From: Delphinapterus leucas | Lineage: Eukaryota > Chordata > Mammalia > Artiodactyla > Monodontidae | DNA: 64,000 bases | Direction: 5' to 3' | NCBI RefSeq assembly: GCF_002288925.2 | Contig: NW_022098069.1 | Coordinates: forward strand, 74,174,644-74,238,643 | In this document: positions 1 to 11,311 of the stretch, one piece after another | Numbering within the stretch: position 1 is the first letter of the stretch | How the letters are laid out: each line of letters starts with the position of its first letter | The notes under the pieces: generated by a model | What the model was told of the DNA's origin: nothing | The model's input: the letters and a program-made list of their open reading frames with translations, nothing else | Database searches by the model: none | Program-made: the position numbers and the translations under genes

Positions 1-510
1 TGCTGAGTCTCAGGGTGGGAACCTGGAGTAGCGTTACGGGAAAAATTATTCAGACACCTACTAAAACAATAAGGAAGGGTTTAATCAGGACGGTTGCAAT
101 GGGTGTCAGGACTATGGCGAAAGGGGAGAGATATCAGGCTCAACTCTGGATACAGCAAGGACAGATTTATAGCCAAGTAGCAGAATGAGAGGGGTCGATG
201 GATGGAAAATCACTAAAAGATAGGAAAATTACCATCAAAGTTAGGGGGATTTTGTTGAACTGACTTAAGAGCATTCTTACCCGAAGGCAGGGTGATCAGC
301 TGTTAAGGGCGGAGGTTGAGGAATCTGATCAGATATCAAGAGTGGGAGATTCTCTCTAAACTGACGTAGCAGGATTTTCCCTACAAGTGAGCTATGCAGG
401 CCCCGGAAGGATGGGGGCCAAGGCCAAGGCGAAGTCAAAAAGAGGGCTCAGAGGAGCCTGTCTAAAGTTTGGTCAAAGAGAGTTTTTGTCAGTCCCTCTT
501 CTCATTCAAG
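1..510 (-). mobile_element. LTR-like repeat, copy A (window edge cuts it)
   Basis: This block matches 8470-8905 along its whole length. Shared landmarks, in the same order, include a phrase on tracing a cause of 'caggactatggc/aagactatggc', 'gctcaactct', 'gggagattctctctaaa' and 'taaagtttggtcaa'. On the minus strand a polyadenylation-like ATTAAA (AATAAA in the other copy) lies near 80, which suggests an LTR read leftwards. The left boundary is not visible because the window starts inside or next to it. The copies are clearly diverged, so the insertion is old. It could instead be a solitary LTR of the same family. Confidence 0.55.
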
Positions 511-1343
511 GAAAGAAGACACATTCTTTCGTCCCTTAGACAATATAAGCCTATTGCTTATCAGTCACTTTTTGTTCATTAAGGACTAACTGAACCATCT
601 GTTGAGACTTGGTAGTAGGGCAGCCAGTTGAGAAGATTTCTAGATGTTTGGCTTGAAACATCCTAAGATGGTGGAATGAGGACAGAAGTGGTAATGATGA
701 ATTTCCTGGTTTGTAGTTTGAATGTCTCTGATAGATGTCCGTGTCACAGTTGTGATTATTTCCTGAGGCAGAGCATGAAAGATGCAGGTTTTCCAGTGAA
801 ACTCCTGAGTGGCCCACACAGCAGCAGCTTCAGGCACAAAGGTTGCCCAATGTCCAACTTGAGCTTGCAGGGCTTCTTTAGGTACAAGACAACCTAGAAT
901 CCTGATAAGGATTAGGGCAGTCACGTTCTAGTTCTTGGTGGCGCTAAGGCAGGAGAGTGGGAGAAAAGTTGGAAACATTAATTTGGAGAGTTGTAGCCAG
1001 ATATTTGAGGAAACTAGAAAATTTTGTAAGGACTGACAAAACGTGGTGCAATACAGCAGGACCCAATTTAACTTACACATAGAGAGCAAAACCTCAGACA
1101 ATGAATAGGATCAGAATCTGATAACCCACAGAGTGGGCTATAGTTTTCCTACAGTTTATGAAGCATAACTATTTCCTATAGTATATGAAACATGAAATTT
1201 CTCTATATAGTCACCCTCCTTTTTGATTCTTGTTTACAAACTAAATCTGGTCTCATTAGATTTGGCCTGGTTATTTACATAAGTTTAGCAACAATGTAAT
1301 TGACAACATAGGCTTTTTTAAAGTCTACTTTGCTGGAACTTTT

Positions 1344-1550
1344 TTTTTTTTTTTTGCGGTACGCGGGCCTCTCACTGCTGTGGCCTCTCCCATTGCGGAG
1401 CACAGGCTCCAGACGCGCAGGCTCAGCGGCCATGGCTCACGGGCCCAGCCGCTCCACGGCATGTGGGATCTTCCCGGACCGGGGCACGAACCTGCGTCCC
1501 CTGCATTGGCAGGCGGACTCTCAACCACTGTGCCACCAGGGAAGCCCTAC
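1344..1550 (-). mobile_element. CHR SINE (young ~200-bp cetacean type)
   Basis: A tRNA-derived SINE in reverse orientation. The poly-T at the left is the reversed A tail, and the head at the right ends in reversed 'gggcttccctggtgg'. A perfect 10-bp TSD, tggaactttt, lies at 1334-1343 and 1551-1560. The internal Pol III B-box region is present. Open frames here are SINE artefacts. Confidence 0.93.
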
Positions 1551-2384
1551 TGGAACTTTTAATAAGGAATCTCAGAAGACTTTGAAAAAGCCTCTTGAAA
1601 CTAGGAAGCCTAGCCAAAAACACACTGCCATATTTTACCTGTAATACCTATAGATTTGGGTGATTTCCTCTCTTCTTGAGGTCCCCAAAATATCCTAGGG
1701 TTCCTGGGCCTGCAGGAACTGACCTTCTTTACTTACCTGTAAGACCAGGAATCCTGTAAATCAGATACCAGGCTGTTTTTTTCAAGAAGGCTTTATAAGC
1801 ATTGGCTCCATAAAGACAATCTTAGTTTTTTAAAACTGTCTGGTTTTATCTGGTATCTGATATCTGATTCTAGGCATGTCATTCTTAAATATGACATTCT
1901 AGTCAAAGCTTGGTTATATAACTAATTTTTCCAATTATGTTCTGTTACAAAAAGAACAGATTCTTATTGAATTTATGCAAATAATTATTTTGCCATGGAT
2001 ATACTCAATAAGAATTTCTTAATTCTGGAGGAATCAGGCAGGTAGAAAAATATAAGTGTTCAATTTCTGTTTATAAACATATAATTACTAAATTGTTGTG
2101 GGTTATGCATAGCTTAGGAGAAAAGGGAAGGGGGTACATTTTATCAGAACATAGAACATTAAAGCAGAGTTCCAAATAAAAAGCCATAATTATCCTTAAT
2201 CAGATCATTCAATCCCATGTAATTAATTTTTCTTTTGCTTGATCTTGGGTTAACAGTTTTATGAACCTGTCAGCTTCTCAACTAGAGTTCTGGAAATTGT
2301 TACTCACTTCAGTGGTTTGCTCTCAGAGTTATTTAAGCAATGCCACCAAAAGCCTGTATCCCAGGGTACCTGTCGTATTCTTTT

Positions 2385-2587
2385 TTTTTTTTTTTGTGGT
2401 ACGCGGGCCTCTCACTGTTGTGGCCTCTCCCGTTGCGGAGCACAGGCTCCGGACGCGCAGGCCCAGCGGCCATGGCTCACGGGCCCAGCCGCCCCGCGGC
2501 ATGTGGGATCTTCCCTGACCGGGGCACGAACCCGTGTCCCCTGCATCGGCAGGTGGACTCTCAACCACTGCGCCACCAGGGAAGCCC
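2385..2587 (-). mobile_element. CHR SINE (young ~200-bp type)
   Basis: Reverse-orientation copy of the same subfamily as the element at 1344, with only scattered differences. The 16-bp TSD cctgtcgtattctttt at 2369-2384 and 2588-2603 is perfect, so the insertion is recent. It lies inside the candidate retroviral interior. Confidence 0.95.
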
Positions 2588-3004
2588 CCTGTCGTATTCT
2601 TTTCCATGAGTCTCTGAGTCCATATCTTTTTGTTGAAAATGAAGCACTCTGGCCCGAAGTTGATTGCAAACACTTTCAAGAAAGTGTCAGAGTAAAACAA
2701 TAACTACTTGTGGATGACAAAAGACTTAAAATGACCATGGTTAAAGATCTGATGTGAGTTCATATGACTGGGGGAATTTGGTTATTTCTGTGGCATACAA
2801 ATTTAAAAATAATAACTGAAATTATGACATTATACTGGACATATCATGGACAGCAAGAGTACTGGCAAATTTCTATAAACTTCACACAATTTCTAAAATA
2901 TTTATATTAATGGCATTTACCCATACAAATATAATCTAGAGAAGGTTAATCACTTCTTACTTGACAATGATTTTCGTGCCATTCAACATACAAAGAAATC
3001 TAAT

Positions 3005-3123
3005 TTTTTTTGTTTTCTTGGCCACGCAGTGCAGCATGCAGTATCTTCCCTGACCAGGGATCAAACCTGCACCCCCTGCAGTGGAAGCGCTGAGTCTTAA
3101 CCACTGGACCACCAGGGAAGACC
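3005..3123 (-). mobile_element. Short, older tRNA-derived SINE
   Basis: A reverse-orientation element of about 120 bp with poly-T at the left and the reversed SINE head 'ccaccagggaag' at the right. It lacks the 3' half of the young CHR type and is more diverged. Possible short TSD ctaatt on both sides. Confidence 0.8.
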
Positions 3124-3681
3124 CTAATTATTTTCTAAATATCTCTCTTTTTACAAGGTAAAAGAACAAAACCTTTGAGGTTTTCCAGAAGCTCTCTGGG
3201 AAATCTCAAAGTCAGTTCAATATCAAGATTTCATCTAGAAATTGATTTGGGGAAGGCAAAATTGTCAAAAATGTCAAAAGGTTTGAATACTTGATTAAAT
3301 AAGATCATAAGCTACTGTGAAACAATACTGAGCTACCTATTTAACCAAAGTGACAAAAGAATTCAAAAGTAACTATAGGAGGTAACATGATTGTAAAAAA
3401 AACTTTACCTCTTTTAAAAAGTGAGAAGACTTGGCCCCCTTAAATAACCAGGGATGTGATAAAGGTTAGCATAAAGCACAGGAAATTATGCTGATAAGAC
3501 ACAGAATCTTGTTTTCCTAAGCATATTAAGCAAAAGGTAAAGAAAAACATTTTACAATCTCTTAGTAAGAGTAGATCAATAATCAAAGAAAATCTTATCA
3601 TTTTTAACAGAGAGAAAACCAAATTCTAGTTTTGTATCAGTATACTTTTGATGTCAAAGTTCATTAAAAAAAAAACTTATG

Positions 3682-3884
3682 GGGCTTCCCTGGTGGCGCA
3701 GTGGTTGAGAGTCCGCCTGCCGATGCAGGGGACGCAGGTTCGTGCCCCGGTCCTGGAAGATCTCACATGCTGCGGAGCGGCTGGGCCCGTGAGCCACGGC
3801 CGCTGAGCCTGCGCGTCCGGAGCCTGTGCTCCGCAACGGGAGAGGCCACAACAGTAAGAGGCCCGCGTACCGAATAAAAAAAAC
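3682..3884 (+). mobile_element. CHR SINE (young ~200-bp type)
   Basis: Forward copy starting 'gggcttccctggtggcgcag' and ending in an A-rich tail. The 13-bp TSD aaaaaaacttatg is at 3669-3681 and 3885-3897. The insertion used an A-rich target, as expected for L1-mediated retroposition. Confidence 0.94.
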
Positions 3885-4370
3885 AAAAAAACTTATGAAT
3901 AAACACATCCAATCTAAGCCAGCTTGGACCATACGAGATAAGATTTCTTTTCCAAGATTCCTTTTCTTTTTTTTTTTTTGCAGGCAGGAAAACCTTTTAT
4001 TTTAAACCACAAATAGTCAGCAGGTGGCCACAACTATCTTTTTCTGCAACTTTCTACAGCATTTTATATTCAATTAGTTCTTGGCCTGTACTTTTCCTCT
4101 TCTCATATTGGAGAAACCAGTCATCTAATTTAGGACAAAATTACTCTTTTTCTCTTAACAAGACTAGATCCTACATTTCTTATGTTCTTTTCAGGTAAAA
4201 TTGTTTCTCTTCACCTTTATTATTTGTAATAGTTTTATTTACATATACTTATTATCATTCTTAGCCATTAGTAACCGTTTTTTAACAGAGAAAATTAGGA
4301 AGTAGACAATTATGATTGTCTGTCACATACCACCATTCTGTAGACTAGCAAATTTTATGCATATGCAATC

Positions 4371-4880
<510 letters not shown>

Positions 4881-6280
4881 CCATCTCACAATTTTTGTAG
4901 GTATGTGCTTCCTCATAGTACAACTTTTTGAGGTGGCAAAAAGAATTGTTTATTAACAAATCCAAATACATTTAGCTTCTCTGTACCATATAAAATAAGA
5001 AGCTAAAAGTATGTAAACTTAAACTTATGCTTAGTAATGAATGTTTCAGTAGTTTGTCTGACTTAGAAATGATTTAGATATTTAACACACATCTGTTACT
5101 TAACTTAGCATAACTCAAAGGTTACAAGTTACCAAAAAGACTTTGGAAACTGTTTTCAGGCAGACATATTATTAAACAAAGTTAATCATTATCTCAAGTT
5201 ATTTCCCTGTTAACTATTTTTATAGCATATGCATGTTAGGCAAGTATCACAGAAGCAAAACCTGTAAAGGTTAAATACATGGATTTTTTGTTTTACTGCT
5301 GTGCTTGACACATATGAAGTAATGGATAATGGATATCAAAAAAATTTACTTATACTAGATCTTTACTTGTCCATTTGTTCTTATAATTTTTATAGTATTA
5401 AACATCTAGTAGGTATAATATTACCTTATTTGACTAGTAAACTCAAGTAAAATAAAAAGTATACTTAATGCTGAAACTGTGAAGACATAGTCATTTTTAT
5501 TGAACTAATAATACCAGACGAGTCAAAGATTTACTCAAGTCACATGAACTTCAAAAACATTTGGGTTAGTTTCTATATTTCTGAGAGTTTTAAGAATAGT
5601 TTGTTTATATAAGGTCTTATCTCTAAACCAATTTGAGAGCTACTTTATGAGATTTTGTAAGTTAATTTGGTAATACACCTGGAGGTAGAAAAATATCACA
5701 GATAAATGACATATATACATACATAAACATACACAAATATACAGACACCTGTGGAGACCAGATAACTTCCATTCTAAAATTTTAGCTATGAATCTGGTAA
5801 ACACAATAATGTAAACTCACTGGTTTACATGAAATAGTTGCTCCACTTTATATTTTTATCTGAATTGTGTTTCTGGCAAATGGGACAAGTTGAGATTACT
5901 TACTCAATAGAGAGCTAAAGGATATTACCATTATTTGTTGAGGAAATATTAAGATTTTCTTTTGACGTGATGTGTAATAGGAGGTAACATGATTGTAAAA
6001 AAAACTTAAGGAGGCTGTGGAATGAATTTTAGGTGAGAGACTGAGGGGATACTCAATCAGTTGTCTAAATGTTTCCAAAGCTCATCTGAGTGGATGAAAT
6101 ATCCAGTCTGTTTACAATAATGGGCTTTTTCTTTCCATTTCAGCCTCAGGTAGTTGCTTCCCAGGTTCCTGAGTCCCTTGAGAGCCCCCCATAGGGGCAA
6201 GGGGCTTAAAGTTCTAGTGACTGTAGGGAGTTGAGGGCCTAGACAGGAAAGAGAAGGTCCAACAAGTGTGGACAGAGGGA
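4881..6280. other. AT-rich sequence, no gene seen
   Basis: No supported coding region. This is part of the candidate retroviral interior. It contains the second copy of an exact 31-bp repeat (5977-6007) whose first copy is at 3375-3405. Confidence 0.6.
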
Positions 6281-6298
6281 TGGAGGAGGCAGGTACTT

Positions 6299-8102
6299 TT
6301 TTTTTTTTTGGATTTTTTTTTTTTTAACATCTTTATTGGAGTATAATTGCTTTACAGTGGTGTGTTAGTTTCTGCTTTATAACAAAGTGAATCAGTTATA
6401 CATATACATATGTTCCCATATCTCTTCCCTCTTGTGTCTCCCTCCCTCCCACCCTCCCTATCCCACCCCTCTAGGTGGTCACAGAGCACCGAGCTGATCT
6501 CCCTGTGCTATGCGGCTGCTTCCCACTAGTTATCTATTTTACATTTGGTAGTGTATATATGTCCATGCCACTCTCTCTCTTTGTCCCAGCTTACCCTTCC
6601 CCCTCCCCATGTCCTCAAGTCCATTCTCTAGTAGGTCTGTGTCTTTATTCCCGTCTTACACCTAAATTCTTCATGACCTTTTTTTTTCTTAGATTCCATA
6701 TATATGTGTTAGCATATGGTATTTGTTTTTCTCTTTCTGACTTACTTCACTCTGTATGACAGACTCTAGGTCCATCCACCTCACTACAAATAACTCCATT
6801 TCGTTTCTTTTTATGGCTGAGTAATATTCCATTGTATATATGTGCCACATCTTCTTTATCCATTCATCTGTCGATGGACCCTTCAGTTGCTTCCATGTCC
6901 TGGCTATTGTAAATAGAGCTGCAATGAACATTTTGGTACATGACTCTTTTTGAACTATGGTTTCCTCAGGGTATATGCCCAGTACTGGGATTGCTGGGTC
7001 ATATGGTAGTTCTATTTGTAGTTTTTTAAGGAACCTCCATACTGTTCTCCATAGTGGCTGTATCAGTTTACATTTCCACCAGCAGTGCAAGAGTGCTCCC
7101 TTTTCTCCACACCCTCTCCAGCATTTATTGTTTGTAGATTTTTTGATGATGGCCATTCTGACTGGTGTGAGATGATATCTCATTGTAGTTTTTTGTTTTT
7201 TTTTATGTCATATCCTCAACGACTATGTCATTCTTTTTTATTTATTTATTTATTTATTTATTTACTTATTTCTGGCTGTGTTGGGTCTTCGTTTCTGTGC
7301 GAGGACTTTCTCCAGTTGCGGCAAGTGGGGGCCACTCTTCATCGCGGTGCACGGGCCTCTCACTATCGTGGCCTCTCTTGTTGTGGAGCATAGGATCCAG
7401 ACGTGCAGGCTCAGTAGTTGTGGCTCACGGGCCTAGTTGCTCCGCGGCATGTGAGATCTTCCCAGACCAGGGCTCAAACCCGTGTCCCCTGCATCGGCAG
7501 GCAGATTCTCAGCCACTGCGCCACCAGGGAAGCCCTCATTGTAGTTTTGATTTGCATTTCTCTAATGATTAATGGTGTTGAGCATTCTTTCATGTGTTTG
7601 TTGGCAATCTGTACATCTTCATTGGAGAAATGTCTATTTAGGTCTTCTGCCCATTTTTGGATTGCGTTGTTTGTTTTTTTGATATTGAGCTGCATGAGCT
7701 GCTTGTAAATTTTGGAGATTAATCCTTTTTCAGTTGCTTCATTTGCAAATATTTTCTCCCATTCCAAGGGTTGTCTTTTGGTCTTGTTTATGGTTTCCTT
7801 TGCTGTGCAAAAGCTTTGAAGTTTCATTAGGTCCCATTTGTTTATTTTTGTTTTTATCTCCATTTCTCTAGGAGGTGGGTCAAAAAGGATCTTGCTGTGA
7901 TTTATGTCACAGAGTGTTCTGCCTATGTTTTCCTCTAAGAGTTTGATAGTGTCTGGCCTTACATTTAGGTCTTTAATCCATTTTGGGTTTAGTTTTGTGT
8001 ATGGTGTTAGGGAATGTTCTAATTTCATACTTTTACATGTCCCTGTCCAGTTTTCCCAGCACCACTTATTGAAGAGGCTGTCTTTTCTCCACTGTATCTT
8101 CT
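6299..8102 (-). mobile_element. 5'-truncated young L1 with ORF2 C-terminal part
   Basis: L1 in reverse orientation: poly-T and the reversed 3' UTR ('tctttattggagtataattg') lie at the left. Minus-strand reading gives the ORF2p C-terminal region, with the Cys-rich motif '[16 protein letters not shown]' and the segment ending near '[16 protein letters not shown]'. A perfect 18-bp TSD, tggaggaggcaggtactt, is at 6281-6298 and 8103-8120. The open frame is intact on both sides of the nested SINE (about 8028-7549 and 7183-6689), so the L1 was fairly young when the SINE split it. It lacks the reverse transcriptase core and cannot move itself. Confidence 0.95.
7193..7534 (-). mobile_element. CHR SINE nested in the L1, with extra 3' sequence
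   Basis: Reverse-orientation SINE that splits the L1 ORF2. The 14-bp TSD ctcattgtagtttt at 7179-7192 and 7535-7548 is perfect, and removing the insert restores L1 sequence. Past the SINE's (TTTA)n tail there are 29 unique bases (7205-7233) and then a second T-rich run before the TSD, so the inserted RNA seems to have carried flanking sequence. Confidence 0.93.
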
Positions 8103-8469
8103 TGGAGGAGGCAGGTACTTGAACGTGGACGCATCAGAAGATTCAAGGAATGAAGGGAAGAGTGAAGCTGGTAAAAGGAAGAGAAGTGATGGAAAGACAG
8201 AGGTCTTAGATGAGCCAGTTCACAGAGATCCTTAGTTCCAAATTATCCTTTGTAAAATCATGCCAACAGGAAAAGAAGTGGACTTTTAGTACAGTAATGG
8301 TGGAGCATGTAGTTAGCAAGAGTTTGAGAAGGGGGTTTCAGTCAACTGAGAAGTTCTTATGGGAGAAGTAGGATCAAATAGAGAGAACAAAGGGGCTTCA
8401 CAAGGAGCCAGGAAGAACTTCCAGCCCAGGGGTCTGATGATGGATCTGATCCTATCTAAGTTGTAGCCC

Positions 8470-8905
8470 CATGACTATTAAAGAAAAAGTTATTCCAACG
8501 CTTGTCAAAACAGTAAGGAAGACTTTATTCAGGACTATTTTGATAGGTATCAAGACTATGGCAATAGGGGAGAGAGACTGGGCTCAACTCTAAATGCAGC
8601 AAGGACGAGTGGAGATTTGTAGCCAAGGAGCAGTGGGGCAGGGGTAGGGGTCCATGGGTAGAAAATTACTGATAGGAGACATCAAGAGTAGGGGGATTCT
8701 TGCTGAATTGACTTAACAGGATTCTTGCTAAAGGCAGGCCAAGGTGATCAGTTAGCAAAGGTGGGAGATTCTCTCTAAAGTGACTTAGCAGTTGCTACAA
8801 TTGAGCTGTGCAGCAAGGCTGGGGGCCATAGTTGAGGCCAAGTCCAGAAGAGGTTCAGAGGAGTCTAAAGTTTGGTCAAGGAGAGAGTCTTTGTTAGTCC
8901 CTGTG
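8470..8905 (-). mobile_element. LTR-like repeat, copy B
   Basis: Partner of the repeat at 1-510, in the same orientation. Reading leftwards it has an AATAAA-like signal in reversed 'ggaagactttattcagg' near 8520. If the two copies belong to one provirus this would be its 5' LTR. Many substitutions and small indels separate the copies. Confidence 0.55.
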
Positions 8906-8982
8906 AGAATCTTCTGTTGCCAGTGAGTATCCCGGTGCCAGAGAGAGTGTGACATTAAATAGCAAATAGAAAACACTGTGAG

Positions 8983-9336
8983 GGACTTCCCTGGTGGTGC
9001 AGTGGTTAAGAATTCGCCTGCAAATGCAGGGGACACGGGTCCAATCCCTGGTCCGGGAAGATCCCACATGCTGCAGAGCAACTAAGCCCGTGTGCCACAG
9101 CTACTGAGCCTGGATGCCACAACTACTGAAGCCCATGAGCCCAGAGCCCATGTTCTGCAACAAGAGAAGCCACCGCAATGAGAAGCCCGTGCACCACAAC
9201 GAAGAGTGGCCTCTGCTCGCCACAACTAGAGAAAGCCCGCGTGCAGTAATGAAGACCCAACGCAGCCAAAAAAAAATCACAGGACTAGTGTGGTCTGTTT
9301 GCCTAAAGAATTAAAACAAAAACAAAAACAAAAATG
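8983..9336 (+). mobile_element. CHR SINE, longer ~290-bp form, with a second tail
   Basis: Forward element starting 'ggacttccctggtggtgcag' and running to 'acccaacgcagcc' plus A9 near 9276. About 36 unique bases follow (9277-9312), then a second A-rich tail (9313-9336). The 9-bp repeat cactgtgag at 8974-8982 and 9337-9345 would be the TSD and places the unique bases inside the insertion. A 9-bp TSD is short, so this reading is less certain than for the SINE at 7193. Confidence 0.88.
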
Positions 9337-9345
9337 CACTGTGAG

Positions 9346-9811
9346 AGGTAGAGAAAGAGACAATGGAAGAAAGGGAAAAGCTTTATATGTTAGTACCTTT
9401 AATGGCATTTTTTTCTTGCTTTTTGAACAAGGGGCTACACATTTTCATTTTGCACTGGGTGTACAGATTGTGTAGTGAGCCCCGTATATAGCCCAGGTCA
9501 CATGAATACGCACTCATCCATTTCCTTGGGATTCTATTTCCTCAGGCACAAACATTATGTCTGCCACAATCTGGTTTCCTGATCTCCTTATAAACAAATG
9601 CTTGGACAAGGCCAACCGCATATCTCCCAAGAAAGAACTTATTTTTAGGCATGAGGCAGTTGAAATTCAGATTATGGGGGAAAATACTTTCTATCTCTGA
9701 AGAGGCATTATCTATCTCTGATAATGAACTCATTTAAATGGTTAAGAAGAGAGTTATCATCAGGTTTTACATTTGTGTAACTTACTGGTTCAGGGTTTCC
9801 CTTGAGGGATG
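9346..9811. other. Intergenic, no gene seen
   Basis: Unremarkable sequence with no coding support. Positions near 9430-9480 resemble an old repeat motif ('cacattttcattttgcactg') that I cannot name. Confidence 0.5.
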
Positions 9812-10110
9812 ATGCTATGGTCTGAACGTGTTCCCCCCCCAAATTCATATGTGAAAATCCTAACCCAAATGTGATGGTATTGGTAGGTGGAGTTTGAGGG
9901 AGGTGCTTAAATCATGAGAGTGGACCCCTCATGAATGGGATTAGTGCCCTTATAAAAGAGGCTCCAGAGAGATCCTTAACCTCTTCCACCACTTGAGGAC
10001 ACTGCAAGAAGGCACCAGCTGTGAGCAAGGACATGACCAGGACATGACAAATTGCAGGTTTCCAACTTCAAACACTTGAAGATCCAGCCTCCACCAGTTC
10101 CCTGATAGCG
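9812..10110 (+). mobile_element. MLT1/MaLR LTR
   Basis: Begins 'tgctatggtctgaacgtg' and follows the familiar MaLR LTR order: 'aattcatatgtgaaaatcct', 'cccaaatgtgatggtatt', 'gggattagtgcccttataaa', 'gaggacactgcaagaaggca'. A TATA-like 'ttataaaag' lies near 9951. It is diverged from the consensus I recall, and the 3' end is frayed. Confidence 0.82.
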
Positions 10111-11153
10111 AAAGCTTTTGCTGCTATAATTATTATACTAAGATTCTTTGATTTTATCTTCACCAGGCTTTATATATGCACCTTATGCCACACTTTTCCG
10201 CCTTCTGAACTTGCCCTTCAACAGTTTTCTTCACTTTCTCACTTGTAGAACAGGACAAACTTGACAGGAGAGGTGAGAATGGGGAAATTATTATTGAAAA
10301 TAAAATTATTTATTGATCTCTCCATTCTGTCTACATTTTAACTATTTATAAAAATACATTATATCTTAGTCTCTGATTAGTAAAACTGGGTAAAAAATGG
10401 ATTGAAATTCTAATGTTTTCATTCTGAAAAACTACTGCTTTATGAAAACTTCATCTGCACCAGAAGACAGCAGAAGGAATGATTATTCATACTGCAGTCT
10501 AATCTTCCCCTTTTCGGGATATTTTACAGAGAACTGCTCCTTGCCACCAATTCATATCCCAACCTTTCCTTTCTTTCTTCTCTACCAAACACTTTCCCAT
10601 TTTTGCAGGTCTTATTATCTGTTAATATAAACATTTGAGATTTAGAGTTTTTATGCTCGAGAATGACATTTTGTCTGACATTTCATTTAGTTTTTAAGAC
10701 TTCAAAACCTTAATCTCAGAATAGCAAACAATTTCTTCTAGAGGGCTAACACCAACAGGTGAGAGTGGCTCTCTGAGTGGCACATCTGAGTTTAGCAAAA
10801 CAAAATCATGGTAGACTAGTGCTGTCTACCCTGAGCGTGAAATGGGGAGTGATGGCATGGGTGCCACATATTTTCTAACCTTCTTTAGCCCAAAGGGAGG
10901 GTAATATGACCTTTTTCAAACACCATGGTGGAAACATCCTGTGGTAGGAATCAATAAATGAAGACCATTTGGATTGAGAAGGTCTTTCAGTGCCTCTAAA
11001 ATCTCACTATGCCTCCTCAGCTTCTAACTATGTACCCTCATGATTTTGCCTCCTTCTGGTTGGTCACCTTTTGATGATTCTCCTGTTATTATGTATAACC
11101 CATGACGGAATGGGTAGTAGAACATCTTATATAAAATGTAATACAAATCTGTC
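10111..11153. other. Intergenic, no gene seen
   Basis: No recognisable repeat or coding region. Short open frames such as the one near 10,442 have no supporting signals. Confidence 0.5.
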
Positions 11154-11167
11154 AAATGTGACATTTT

Positions 11168-11297
11168 TTTGAAATTGGAGTATAGTTGCTTTACAGTATT
11201 GTGTTAGTTTATGCTGTACAGAAAAGTGAATCAGCTACACATATATATATATATATATATATATCCCCTCTTTTTTGGATTTCCTTCTCATTTAGGT
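11168..11297 (-). mobile_element. Severely truncated L1 3' end
   Basis: Only about 130 bp of L1 3' UTR in reverse orientation, including an (AT)n tract at 11,239-11,264. The 14-bp TSD aaatgtgacatttt is at 11,154-11,167 and 11,298-11,311. The UTR differs from that of the L1 at 6299, indicating a different L1 lineage. Confidence 0.88.
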
Positions 11298-11311
11298 AAA
11301 TGTGACATTTT

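Noticed and set aside
1330..1644. Recurrent open frames with 'HGPSRSAACGIFPDRGTN' type peptides seen at many sites
   Set aside because: These are all translations of the CHR SINE body in either orientation, not a protein family.
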